Numbered from the stretch's first letter, positions 1 through 10,300 are shown. The stretch: 64,000 nucleotides of DNA from Diphasiastrum complanatum (GCA_029204225.1 CM055097.1:57031601-57095600); one strand, 5' to 3'. Notes: generated by a model from the sequence alone, not told the origin. Made by a program: numbers and translations.

Positions 1-374
1 TTAATCAATGGTTGTATTTTAGATAATGTACCCACAGATTCTAGGTCAAGCGTCAGTATTTCGACCCACGAAACTATATATGAGTTAGCATTCACCATCA
101 AATTGCACCGACACTTAGACATTTACAAAAAATATGTTATAGTCGATCTCAATTATGTGCACATAGTATATCTAGTACAATAACCCTTATTGAAAGAAGA
201 GAGCAACTTATTAGAGTGGATTTTAGCTTTGGTTCGTCATCGATGCACATAAAGGTAAGATTTACTAAAAGCCAATGCTTGAAAAACTCAAATTGCCTAT
301 TGGTAGATGAATATATTGCAGCTGCTCTATATCTTGCAAATCGATGCTATTGTATTCAGATTGGCCCGATGTGA

Positions 375-380
<6 letters not shown>

Positions 381-402
<22 letters not shown>
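381..402. repeat. (TC)n microsatellite
   Basis: A run of about 11 TC units lies in the flank upstream of the 116-codon gene. The mirror position near 39125 has only a short GA run, and the third copy near 49953-50081 has a greatly expanded TG/GA tract. The three copies therefore show one locus at three repeat lengths. Confidence 0.9.
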
Positions 403-405
<3 letters not shown>

Positions 406-840
406 AGAGAGTGTGTGGCAAAGAGTGGAAGGGCATTTTAAGCTTTCCTAGTTAAAGCCTGTGATGATCATCTAGCATCGGGTTAGTGTAGCATCTAAGT
501 TTTTCCAGAAGTATATCTTCCTGAATAAAGTTTATGGCTTCTTCGTGAATAGTGTAGCATCTTCTTTTTCAAACATATTTTACTTAAAGTTTATTCTTCT
601 TTATCGATCGTGCAACATCTTTCTCAAAAGTTTATTCTTCTTTATCTAGCATCATTTTACAAAAAGTTTATTCTTCTTGACGCAGTTTATAGCCTGATCT
701 CACTCACTCATTCACTCACTCGTCTCATCTCAGGAGTGACAACTCTCTCACTCACTCGCTGGTCTCTCAGGAGTCGTCGGTACTGCTACTACTCTCGCTT
801 GAAGCTCATCCCTCAAACCCATTCAACTTTAATTTCAAGC

Positions 841-1191
841 ATGGCGCAAGACCAAGTAAGCAAAAAGTACCTTTATCAGGGTCATGTCCATGGAGAGGCA
901 GTGAGCGGCATCAAGCTCCTGGCTCTCAAAATACATGACGAGAGCAAAAATTTTGCAGGCTCTGCCATAGTTGACACTAGTTCTGCTGTACTGGAGACGA
1001 TTACCGGCACATTGTACACCGATAACCTGCATGAGCTACACAATAACACGGTTAGCTTCAAGTTCAAGACGGAACACGATAGATTCATTGTCAGCTTCTA
1101 CGATAAGCATGAAAAGTGGCTGGGTGTTGTCGAAGCTAACCCTATCAAGAGCGTCACTGTGCCTGGTCAGGGGACTGGATGTTGGGAATAG
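841..1191 (+). CDS. Unknown 116-residue protein, intact copy
   Basis: An ATG at 841 opens an uninterrupted 116-codon frame ending in TAG at 1189-1191. The frame is open upstream to a TAG at 550-552 but has no in-frame ATG there, so 841 is the only plausible start. The product begins MAQDQVSKKYLYQGHV. It is rich in alternating hydrophobic and polar residues (for example SGIKLLALKI, TGTLYTD, RFIVSFYD), which suggests a small beta-rich fold. No signal peptide, membrane segment or known motif is visible. A truncated twin lies in the other inverted-repeat arm at 38359-38670. Conservation of the first ~88 codons between copies suggests real coding sequence, but the duplication may simply be recent. 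I do not recognise the family, and expression is unknown. Confidence 0.5.
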   Translation: MAQDQVSKKYLYQGHVHGEAVSGIKLLALKIHDESKNFAGSAIVDTSSAVLETITGTLYTDNLHELHNNTVSFKFKTEHDRFIVSFYDKHEKWLGVVEANPIKSVTVPGQGTGCWE

Positions 1192-2147
1192 GATTCATAG
1201 TTATCCGCATCTTATTCTATGAAATCGGCATATGCTTCCTCATGTCATTTGTGCTATATGACGAAGAAGCTTGTTATAATAGTATAGTGAATGCCGTTGT
1301 TAGGACTAGTGCGATGCTGTTGGATCACATAGTTGTGATCGGATTACTAAATCGTAATGATGTTGCTGCTATGATAATATGATAAACATTATGGTTTTGT
1401 ATTACGTGATTGTGATTGTGTTGTCCGGCGACGTCTGATGCGTAGATACCTGCCTTTCTTTTGGTTGAGTGTGTAACAATATTGGACATTATGCTCAATG
1501 GTTGTTGTTTTACTTCATGCCGGCTTGTCCAGAACTGCTTAATCCAGCGCATTTTGAGATCTCTCCTGATTTCTTTTATGCACACAGCACGCACAACTAG
1601 ATCTGCTAGTTGTGTTCAATTGCAACTAGGAAATATGAAAACCCTTGCTGCACCCATACAAGTCATTGATGCACGAACATCCTACATTATTCAAGCATGA
1701 AGCAACCTGTTTAAAATTAGATAAAGAACTTAATCCTATCAGATACTCACAAGAGACAAGCTGTAACGAAAAACACTGAGTGTGATGAACAAATCTTATC
1801 ATATATTCGTAGAAAACAAAGCACATACGTATATACAGAGATTTGGGTGTCCTTTTTCTCCACAACTGTCTCTAATCAACCTTTTGGCGCCAACTCTAGG
1901 CTTGCTAGCTCATTCCGATGCTTCGCTTCTGACGATTCTGCATCAGAACAGCATTGCTGGATTGCAGATTAGAAAGGATGATTGCATGCCAGTTGGGTTG
2001 CACTATCTGATTCAAACACTGGCAAATTACTGATTACGAAATTAGCTTATCTTTGCTAACGGACTGCAATGCACTATCTGATCCATGAATGAATTACGAT
2101 GCAGGTTTCATGCTTATCTTTAGTAAGAATGTACTGCTAGTCCAGGA

Positions 2148-2829
2148 TTAAGCGCAATTGATGACTGCAGAATATTTAGTTTTTAGTCCAAGTATGGCAA
2201 CAGCTTCTAGATAGATAGTTATTGCATTGCGCTGCTTTATCTATCATGGTCGAAACACGACAATACACGTGATAAGCACCAAAAAAACTAGTCTAGGCTT
2301 AGGAGAAAGGTTAGATTGCATGTCTGAAAGGATTGTGAAATTAACCAAGCTCTAACGGATACAAAAAGATAATTGTGATCGTCCAGATTTCAATAAGATA
2401 GAAATTGCGTGGAAATTGTTAAAAATGTGTAACATTAACGAGTTTAGGATTTAGCGACACAAAAGTAGCGTTGCATGGTATTTTCTTCAGTTTTGGAGCT
2501 CGAAAGCTCAACAACTTCTGAATCACCATTCATATGACCTGGACATAACCACCGGATGTAGCAACTTAGATCAAAATTCGTGTCTCTGTTAAGGCCTCTG
2601 TAATGGCTGCCATTTCATATGCAGCAGCGGCTTCCTCCACTCTGTCTGGATGCAAACATCGGCACTATAATTTTTCTGAGAATATATAAATAATTTATCA
2701 ACAAAAATGTTGCATCAAAATAGGCAATCCGGATACTATGGATATAGGATGCTACCTAGTCGTTGTGATCTCTTGTAAATCAGAAGATATGATGGTTTAT
2801 TTCCTCCAGCTACACTAGGCATTATGAAG
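2148..2829. other. Gene-less spacer downstream of the PAR1-like exons
   Basis: AT-rich sequence with no long frame, no zinc knuckle and no LTR signal that I can see. It begins exactly where the inverted-repeat match ends and leads into the 3' end of the PAR1-like gene on the minus strand. Confidence 0.5.
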
Positions 2830-3308
2830 TTATTCAAATCCAGGGAGGTATATATATACACAAAAAGACATCATTCTAAACTTATTACTAGGCAGGAGTA
2901 GGAGCATATTCTCCCAGAAACCTTGCATATTTGTGCATGAAGCCATGTCCAGCAATGAGGCTTCATGTTTCTGGCCAGAGAAAGTTGCACAGGTTTGGAG
3001 ATAGATACCTGTACAAGAAAAATGCAGTTCGGATTTATGAGAAAATTATGAGCAAGTAGCAGTTTTTGCTGATTGGATGATAAAAGATTTGAGTAGAGAT
3101 CACCTTCTCCTACAGCGAGCTTTGTCAAGAGATCGATGATGTTGGGACAGCTGGTTTGGCACGCTGGCTCGCAGAATCGAGCAGCAAATTTGGGATCGAG
3201 CAGGCCGTCTGTTGATAACCCAATTGCCATTCTCTCCAAACCACATGCATTGAGGCATTCATCGGTTTCGATCAAATCAATGCTCTTCTCCGCCATGATC
3301 ACAGATGT
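2830..3308 (-). pseudogene. PAR1-family (photoassimilate-responsive) gene, last two exons
   Basis: Two exons are visible on the minus strand. The first (3308-3104) follows an acceptor, TTGGTGCAG, and ends at a GAAG|GTGATC donor. The second (3008-2830) follows CTTGTACAG and runs to a TAA at 2830-2832. The joined frame contains LIETDECLNACGLERM, then a cysteine-spaced stretch with CEPACQTSCPNIIDL, then LAVGEG, and across the junction GIYLQTC. This cysteine layout and the IETDxCxxACGxxR and CPNIxDL signatures are those of plant PAR1 proteins, which are small, usually secreted Cys-rich proteins of unknown biochemical role. The first exon, expected to hold the signal peptide and the first cysteines, was not found at 3309-3700, so this is called partial or pseudogenic. 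A first exon beyond a long intron remains possible. Confidence 0.65.
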
Positions 3309-4182
3309 CTGCACCAACAATAATAAATGAGCAATTGGGTTTTCTCTATGCAAGGCATCAGATCCTTTACTCAAAGCTTGAAACATACGTAATTGACGTT
3401 CAGTCGATTTTAAGGCCATTTTCGGCCCTAGATTATTTTGCATAATTGTGCTCATTTGGGAGTTTGTGGCTCCTGTACGCTGGCTGCACACATTCTCTTG
3501 TAAGCGTGCTCTCTCTACACAGTCTTTGTGGGTGTTCTATCTCCACATTCTATTATAGCATAGATGATTTTTCGATCACTCTTCCACGCTACATAGCATG
3601 TGCCATTGTTGGCTCTGAACTACAAATTCACTAATACGGGAATGTAGTAAACTCAAGATTGGTCCGATTTCAATGATCTATTGTGAGTGATAAGGACCAA
3701 AGCCGCATGTTAGGAATCAAATCTGGGTTATTTATCTCAACTTATGGGCTTCAAATATGAGCTATTTGATTTCCCTAAATTTCACCATTCTTGAATTTGG
3801 TCATCAATGTGCAAGCTTGAGTCATCAGAGCCAATATTGGTCTATCTTGATTTAGAGATATCATATTTGATCAATCTTGAGTCATCGGGTTCAATCCCAT
3901 CAACAAGCGGTCAATCTCGAGTAATCCCAAGATACTAAATGCAAGATTGGTCAATTATCCTCGCTCAATAACCTGTGTAAAGTAATAAGCATCAATCTGA
4001 ATGTTCTTTTCCTCAACACAAGGACCCAAATTGAACTATCTCGCACGATAGACATCAAATTTGAGTTATATGTCAATTTTACCGATGATATATGTAGGGG
4101 TCAAAACTGAGCTCTCTGATAAGGGCAATCTAAAGCTACTAAACTTGAAATTGGTCAAACTAAAACCCTCAATGAGCTGCGT
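3309..4182. other. AT-rich spacer with degenerate short repeats
   Basis: No convincing coding exon was found. Between about 3660 and 4160 there are loose repeats of a phrase like 'aatcttgagtcatc' and 'gattggtcaa', which suggests a decayed minisatellite. The expected first PAR1 exon is not evident here. Confidence 0.4.
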
Positions 4183-4231
4183 GGATGAACTTTCCCAGTT
4201 TTAAGTTATTTAAAACTGGGAAATTTCATCC
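4183..4231. repeat. Near-perfect 22-bp hairpin
   Basis: The left arm (4183-4204) and right arm (4210-4231) are reverse complements with one mismatch, around a 5-base loop (GTTAT). The arms centre on TTTCCCAGTTTTAA. It lies about 110 bp beyond the gag zinc knuckles, in the direction of gag transcription. Confidence 0.85.
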
Positions 4232-4339
4232 TTAAGCTTCCTTCTTGTTACCAGGAATCATCATCATCTGTGTGATCTTCCATTAGTTATTAGGTAAGGT
4301 GCACTGTGATTAGATTTAATGGTGCACTAGTTCCAGGTC

Positions 4340-5070
4340 TTAATGGACAATTCTTGTAGCAGTGTCCATATCCGCATTCTCGACAAAAGGGTGTGTATTG
4401 TCCCTTGTAAGGACATTCTGCAATTCGATGGCCTTAGTCACATTCGTAACATCCATAGTTTCTACCACCTTGACTCTAAGGTTGAGCCGCATAGGTCGTG
4501 TAATATTTGTTAATGGCTGGATCCACAAACATCTCGTCCGGCTCGAACCATTGTTGCTACTTAGGTTGAGGTAGTGCTGGTACTTCTTGTTCCGCTGCTG
4601 CTAAATTCACATGAGCCACTTAGTTGTTAGTTGACCCTGGTGGTGTAGGTAAGGCCATGCACTGCTGATTGTTCGGCACGCCATACCTCGGTGCCGCATT
4701 GGATGCCCCTTGATGATAAGGATATGAGGTTTGATAAGGACTCCTCTTCTACTGTATAATCCAGGGGTTAAATGGGAAAAATGTCGTCTCGTGCAATGAT
4801 GTGTTGCATAGATGGCAGAATCTCTGTGTCAATCTTAGGTTTTGCTTTAAAATCGGACTCTCATTGGCTGTATGGTTCTGAGTGCAAGCTGAGCACCATA
4901 CATTTTCTCGACGGGGTTACTGCAGTTGAGTCTGTTCTAGTGGATTTGGAATTGGTGCTACAGCTCCCTACAAGGCCTTCAGTTTCTGATCAAATTGTGC
5001 TGTCAATTGTTCCATCTGCTACTTTTGTAGCTTTGTCATTTGTTCCATCAACAACTCGGTGAATAGGTTG
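4340..5070 (-). pseudogene. Gypsy-type gag remnant with two CCHC zinc knuckles
   Basis: Read on the minus strand, the frame runs from a glutamine-rich helical segment (MEQLTAQFDQKLKAL near 5000) through a proline/asparagine-rich linker to two zinc knuckles. The first, about 4451-4414, reads CYECDxGHRIAECP with a stop at x. The second, 4385-4344, reads CRECGYGHCYKNCP. Tandem C-X2-C-X4-H-X4-C knuckles bind packaging RNA in retrotransposon nucleocapsids. The coiled segment resembles 20740-20820 on the plus strand (KLQSQFDEKIKAL), so the two belong to related Gypsy elements. Several stops and the abrupt end at a CACTA-type terminus at 5071 show it is dead and truncated. Confidence 0.72.
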
Positions 5071-5350
5071 CACTACAAGAATTACCGCGATTTTCGACGG
5101 GATTTCTGACATGAAATCGCGTTTTAATTTTTTTTTAATTGACGCGGGTGTCGAAAAATGTGTCGCTACAAGGTCGTCGGAATCCGTCGCATTTAAAATC
5201 TGTCGAAATCCGACGCCAAGCCCAAAACCGGCCACCGGCCGGTAAAAATGAACCGCAGAACATGCCACGTGGACATCGGATTCCAACGGCCCGGCCACAT
5301 GGACGTCGGATTCCGATGTCCACGTGGCAAAAAAAAACGAAAAAAAAATT
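5071..5350 (+). mobile_element. CACTA-type DNA transposon terminus (fragment)
   Basis: The segment opens with CACTACAAGA, the classic end of plant CACTA (En/Spm) elements. It continues with closely spaced copies of short GC-rich words such as TCCGTCG, GTCGAAA and CCGACG, typical of subterminal transposase-binding repeats. The flanking trinucleotide is TTG (5068-5070). No matching inverted end (TCTTGTAGTG) was seen downstream. The fragment stops where chromovirus LTR sequence begins, near 5351. It is inserted in, or joined to, the gag remnant on its left. The only frames here are low-complexity and not coding. Confidence 0.6.
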
Positions 5351-5720
5351 CTTAGGTGGGCACGTGTCGCCGGCAGGATCGTGCTTGATGGGACCCACTG
5401 TGCTATGCCTATATAGTGGTGGGGTTTCCCTCTTTCCATTCACTAAGTCTACCCGGGAGTTGATGGATGGAGAGCACGTGCATTAGCCAGGATGTATCTC
5501 CAGGCCAGGAGATGTGTGGTAGGGAGAGCCGAGTGCGATGGCTGGTGGTATGGGACGCCAGTTATCGTAGGAGGCTTGACCGGGCATGACTATGTCGATT
5601 GCTCCAGGGCATGGGGGTGGGTCGTTTGTGACCCTATGGTTGGGCAGTTATGGTGCGTCGTCACTGGTATGGGGTGTGCGGAACCTTCAAGGCAGTCGAT
5701 GATCCTAGGGAGTTGTAATA
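5351..5720 (+). mobile_element. 5'-truncated LTR of a chromovirus, plus orientation
   Basis: This matches the LTRs at 42979-43440 and 48454-48898 in reverse complement, including the promoter-like 'CCTATATAGTGGTGGGG' (5409-5425) and the end GGGAGTTGTAATA. The first ~90 bp of the LTR are missing, replaced by the CACTA-type terminus. A methionine-tRNA-like primer site follows at once, so this was a 5' LTR. Confidence 0.8.
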
Positions 5721-5721
5721 G

Positions 5722-5736
5722 TTGGTATCAGAGTCG
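5722..5736 (+). promoter_or_regulatory. Primer-binding site (initiator Met tRNA type)
   Basis: TTGGTATCAGAGTCG directly follows the LTR end at 5720. TGGTATCAGAGC-like words are the usual plant retroelement primer site complementary to the 3' end of initiator tRNA-Met. The element continues only as a short leader; its gag is absent downstream. Confidence 0.75.
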
Positions 5737-6990
5737 TCGATTCTCTCAAAGGTGCACACGTTCCCCTTTATGCCTTTGTGTTGGGTATTTCTTTACTTGG
5801 GAAGGTGGCTGTATTTGCGTAAGTTATCACAACCTTAGAATCAAGGTAAATCTTGTTTGGTTGTGTGTATTTGTTTAATAGTATAGTTGGATTAGTTTTA
5901 TTCTCCTTGTTTCTCAGTGAAAAATTTTTTTTAATTTCCTATATTGACCTTGTGAATTTAGAGTTCATGGTTTTATTCTTACCTTTGTAAGAATGTACCT
6001 TTTAATTTTTTTTGGTTATGATCTTGAGGATGAAGTTAAACAAACCTCCCCCTTCTAAAAAAAAAAAAAAAATTAGATAAAATAAGTTTAAGCTTGGATT
6101 GGGCTCTTAGGCATTTTTTGCCTTTTGGTGATGCTGCTGTACATATCTGACAGCCCTTGGTTTTGATGAGGGACAACAAAGGCACATCTGCCTTCTGGTC
6201 AGACTGTGGGGTTTTTATTCGGTCAGCTCTTCACGAGGAACTGACTGGTGGTTTGTGGAAGGGTGGGGAGTCCTTTTTTCATAACCTTCAGACCTGCGTG
6301 GTGCCTACAGTCATTCGGAGGCTGTTTACTAGTACATGTCAGAAAATTCTGAAAAAAAAAAAAAATAGAAGAATAAATAATTGAGCCAGGAATCCGTCTG
6401 CCTAGTGCCCGCGAACTCTGACCCTACAGCTCAGGAGTCTTCATTAACTTTTCAATTTGCGGGTACGGTACAGTACCTAGACTAAGTTATTTTGCAAGAG
6501 GATGAGGGAGCAGAGAGTAATACCTCCCTCGCAAACTATAGCAGGGCCCTGTAGCACCTGGCTACGTATTTTTCTGGTTCGAGAGAGGGTGTGGCAGCGA
6601 TCGGAAAAGCCGACATCTCTCAAGAATGGAACCGACAACTTTGATGAAAAATCGGTATAAGAAAAATATTACAGAATCAAAAAGTTCTCAAAATCGAGTG
6701 CTTAAGAAATATGCAAGATTTTAGACGGTTAGTTTTTTTTTACAAGAAAATGTGCCTCTCACATGTATACATGGAAAGATAAAATACTGCACTCTTTGAA
6801 AAGTACAGGAAATTTTAGGACCACTCCCGAGTCTCCCAGACTCCAGAGGGCCAAACTCCGAAGTTTGAAATTTTTGTTTTATTTATGAAATTTGAATGTT
6901 CATTTCCAAATTCCACTGCATGAGGCAGCGGGCTTGCCGCTTGAAAGTTGAGCTACGTTGGTTGTTGCATGAGCTACATTTTGTTGCCGC
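5737..6990. other. Retroelement leader remnant and unassigned spacer
   Basis: The first ~200 bp are probably chromovirus leader. Past about 6000 there are A-rich runs (6057-6073, 6351-6365) and no recognisable gene. A few frames of 60-75 codons exist but show no domain signature. Confidence 0.4.
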
Positions 6991-7500
6991 AGCTTGCGAG
7001 GGTGAGCACTAAGCAATGAGCACTGGTGAGGCAGCGAGGAATCTGGATCAAGATTTGCGAGGGTGAGGTACTGAGGCAAATCAATGAGCACTGGTGAGGC
7101 ATCGAGGAATCAAGATCAAGATTTACGAGGGTGAGGCAGTGAGGCAAATCCAAATCGTCATTGCTTCCTTGAGCAGCTGAGGCAGTTCCTTGAGTAGCTG
7201 GGGCGCGACAGAGGCTGGGAGGGCTGGAGCGACTGTGAGGCTTGAGCGATGGTGTGGCTGCTGGCAGCTGGCTGTGAGTAGTGATCCACTGGTGACTGAG
7301 GCAGCGAGGGTGAGCACTGAGCACTGGTGAGGCAACGACAGTGAGCAGTGAGCACTAGTGAGGCAGCGAGGATCAAGATTTGCGAGGGTGGGCACTAAGG
7401 CAGTGAGGCGCGATCAGAATCCAGATCATCGTTGTTTCCTTGAGCAGTTGGGGCGCGACAGAGGCTGAGAGGGCTGGAGCGACTGTGAGCGATGGTGTGG
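6991..7500. repeat. Degenerate minisatellite block
   Basis: Phrases such as GAGCACTGGTGAGGCAGCGA, AAGATTTGCGAGGGTGAGGC and GGGGCGCGACAGAGGCTG recur several times. For example 7190-7255 is repeated at 7435-7500. The unit is roughly 70-90 bp but irregular. Frames through it on the minus strand are repetitive Ser/Leu/His tracts and are not taken as genes. Confidence 0.75.
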
Positions 7501-9850
7501 CAGCTAGCTACTATTGGCAGCACTGTGGCTTTTTGAGACTTGAGGCTTTGAGCACTGTTCAGAATGAGCCTTCAACTTCCAAAATCGACTTGGGAGACCT
7601 TGAGCTCGATTGGTCTCGTACATTGTAGCATAAGAACATTCTAGCCTATTGCATTTGATCAGAAAGTTGTTCGAAAATGTATGATTCAGCTCGATAAGCC
7701 GTAGACCTTCAATAAGCAAGACACACTAGTCTTCTAATGTAGCCATTCTGAACATGTAAATGTATCTACGAAAAGTACCAGAATAATAATTCTGAAAGCC
7801 TTTTAAACTCTCTGTTGTAGAGCGAAACCCTCCAGCTTAATGTCTCAAGCATCGAAACAACATTAAGTTACGACCACAAGCAGGGCTCGAAACTTTAAAA
7901 ATACAACTCAGTAGACTGAGATATATGCTGGTTACATTGAAGATTGAGTCTGTGTTCGCTCTACTTTCCTGCACGCAAGCGGAGTATAGTAAATGAATAA
8001 AAATTCCTTTTGCAAACGATGGAACCCGACATAACGTTCATAGAGCCAGCTCAGTGAGCTCAGCTCATATTGAACGAAATGTGTACACGATCGCAGATCG
8101 TTTTATAAAACGTGGGAATACCTGCAGAAACGCCAAGAGCAGCAACCCAAAAATCAAGGCAATCAGCATCGTCGACGGTGGATGATGAGCCATTTTGCAG
8201 GCAAGTATCACTGCCTTCACCTACACAACAAATTCTTCACGCTCTTGAAATTCCCCACACTCACGGGCTCTCAACTACTCAGCTAAACGCCGCAGAATAG
8301 ACTCTAGAGTGGAGCAGTTGACAAAGGTTCAATGAGGCATCGTCCTCAGATAATAATATTTGCAACTTTTTGTGATTAGAGAGTCAGAGACTCTAATGGC
8401 AGGTAAGTTGGTAACTATGAGTGCCTTTCGATTCAGAAGCAATGCTAATGATTATGACACAGAAATCAAATTTTGAATAGTTTTCAATAAACAAATCATC
8501 TTCAGGAAAAACAGAGACTTCTAGGCTCCAGCCATCAACATGAGGTTCCTTAGTTTCATGTTTATTAGCTGGGAAATTGGTTTGAGTTGATAGAAACCCA
8601 GTTTCCTAACAAAAGTGTGATGCTTACAAACATTGAAACAGTCCATACCAGACTAAGCTTGTGATTATATCATATATGTAATCAAGATATTCGACATCCA
8701 GCAATGATGTAGATTCAGGATTGTTGCTCACCAAATTAAGTAAGGCTTTCTCACCAAGAGTGGGTAAAACATCCTTTACACGATACTGGGAACCAACTTC
8801 CAACCCTTAGCACGGCCCTTCCGACTTCCTCAATACTGTTTCCAACTTTCCACATGACGCAACTTTCTTAACTGCATCATCGAATATGGACTCCAAATAC
8901 TTCATCGGAAGCTCCTCCAATTGTCTCTCAGTGTGACTATCCTAGTTCCCTAGATGATTACACAGTTTATCATGTGGTATGACTGTAGGCAGATTCCAAT
9001 TCTAATGTCCTCATCTGACGCAGAATGAGCATAATTGCAGAGTAGGTCTTCCGACCTCTGAACTTGGTTTTCATTTCTTAATATTGCAGTCTGATCTTGG
9101 TGATGTGAGGCTTGTGCATTATAATTAGACTCAACACTGAGCAAAGTTGGAGGTGCAACGAGAATCCTGAACAGGATCGCTAATACACATTGGAATTTTG
9201 CGTTGCTTTGAAGCTTTGTCTGCCTTATCAGAGCTACTGATGTTGCTAATCCGCAACAATGAAGCTGTACTCTCAGACAAAAATTTTAGCTTGTTTCGGC
9301 TGCTCTTCTCACTATCAGTGCCTGTGCCTTCACAGTTCCCCCCGCCTATAGGTGCAGAAGCTTGGTTGGATCTCATGGTAACTTACTATTCTAGCTCAAA
9401 TTGCACCAGACACGAAACAAACTACTGATAAATCATAAAAGAGCACAAAACACTGATAAATCGATATAGGAACACAATCACTCATAGCAAATTACTGATA
9501 AATCCTATGGGACACAAAACATTGTAGAGTACCAAGAGATGGAAGGGATAGCTGATGCAAGAATAGAATAGATTGTACTTACTGATTGCAAAGGAACTAG
9601 AGATTAAACATAAAATATTTTAAAGAAAATATAGAAAGGTTAATCATTTCACAAACCCAAAAAGAAAATTCAATTCACACTAAGCCAAGCAAAAATAGTA
9701 GCAAAAGTAACTACAACATTGTACTTTCTCTTGATAGACTTTGGAAAAAAGTGATTGAATTAAATTCCTCATTTCATGCCCCGCGTAACCGATTGAGGAT
9801 TAGTACTGTATAGATGGCCCTAGAATACAAAGTATGTACTTTTACATGGA
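7501..9850. other. Unassigned AT-rich stretch
   Basis: No intact gene is visible. On the minus strand an ATG at 8193 opens a 42-codon frame with a strongly hydrophobic start (MLIALIFGLLLLAFLQ), followed by a possible donor (CTGCAG|GTATTC). It looks like a signal-peptide exon, but nothing downstream supports it. The minus frame at 9376-9131 (basic, with KQRKIPMCISDP) may belong to the FAR1/MULE trace described next. Confidence 0.3.
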
Positions 9851-9859
9851 GCTTAACAA

Positions 9860-10300
9860 TGCACATGTAGAAATGAAGACCAAAGTTTGGCTCAACTTCA
9901 TAGAGAATTCTTCTAATTGCACAGAAGAGGTCACACCGTCACAAACTTCATATGTGGCATAGATTACAGTGTACACCATTGAAAACGGCCTTCCAAGAGA
10001 ACATCGTTATCAAAGTCAAAGTTGTATCTGTAGAATAAAATCAGACCACATTCCTTCATAATCTAAGTAAATTGATCAACCTCAACAAATCAGTAATCAC
10101 TCCAAAAGGCAGCTGAAGACCCTTCCACGTCGAGACACCTTCTCCAAGTTCACCTTCAGCACCAAAACTAGGGTGAAAGTAGCTCTCCCTTATCAACAGA
10201 TAATCCTTGATAGGAAGCAACACCTTGTTAGTGCAATACTACAATACCACTCGAAAGTCTAGAATACCGTGCACCTTGGAAATAGCATAGACAATCACAT
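9860..10300 (-). pseudogene. Possible FAR1/MULE transposase-like remnant
   Basis: In minus-strand frames broken by stops, the stretch FYRYNFDFDNDVLLEGRFQW is followed by YEVCDGVT and EFSMKLSQTLVF. The order and spacing recall the start of the MULE/FAR1 transposase domain (FYxxxxDxxxRLxxxFW, then FGDxVxFDTTYxTNxxxMPFAPF). Several family residues are missing, and no neighbouring exon can be joined with certainty. This is a weak call resting on pattern alone. If true, it is an ancient copy of a Mutator-like transposase or of the FAR1-type transcription factors derived from it. Confidence 0.28.

Larger units (their letters stand above)
129..2147 (+). repeat. Left arm of a large inverted repeat
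   Basis: This stretch matches, in reverse complement, 37437-39677 followed by 33098-33184. The match runs from the flank near 129 (mirror near 39677), through the 116-codon gene, to a sharp end at about 2147 (mirror 33098). The arms differ by scattered substitutions and indels of tens of bases, for example about 36 bp near 630-670, about 76 bp near 1100-1180 and about 80 bp opposite 37858-37945. The mirror arm was later cut by a Copia element. Bases 1-128 lie outside the match and show nothing recognisable. Confidence 0.88.

Noticed and set aside
553-840. In-frame open extension upstream of the ATG at 841 that looks like a Ser/Arg-rich transit peptide
   Set aside because: It has no in-frame ATG back to the stop at 550-552, and neither does the mirror copy, so it could not be translated from this sequence. 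The in-frame length difference between copies is explained by a direct repeat (AAGTTTATTCTTCTT).
1325-1594. 89-codon antisense frame conserved in both inverted-repeat arms
   Set aside because: It is antisense to the 3' flank of the 116-codon gene with no domain; its retention is explained by the similarity of the arms.
5139-5486. 115-codon plus-strand frame and overlapping minus-strand frames of 102-149 codons
   Set aside because: They cross the CACTA-type subterminal repeats and LTR sequence, and their composition follows those repeats.
5722-5736. tRNA gene fragment
   Set aside because: The word is only the primer-binding site complementary to a tRNA 3' end; no cloverleaf sequence surrounds it. 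The same holds for 19081, 29350 and 52411.
5492-5878. 128-codon frame with Trp/Gly/Cys-rich product
   Set aside because: It is LTR and leader sequence; the same frame recurs in the other chromovirus LTRs (minus strand near 43200 and 48681) with no conservation beyond DNA similarity.
6974-7395. Overlapping minus-strand Ser/Leu/His-rich frames
   Set aside because: They lie within the minisatellite block and reflect its repeat unit.
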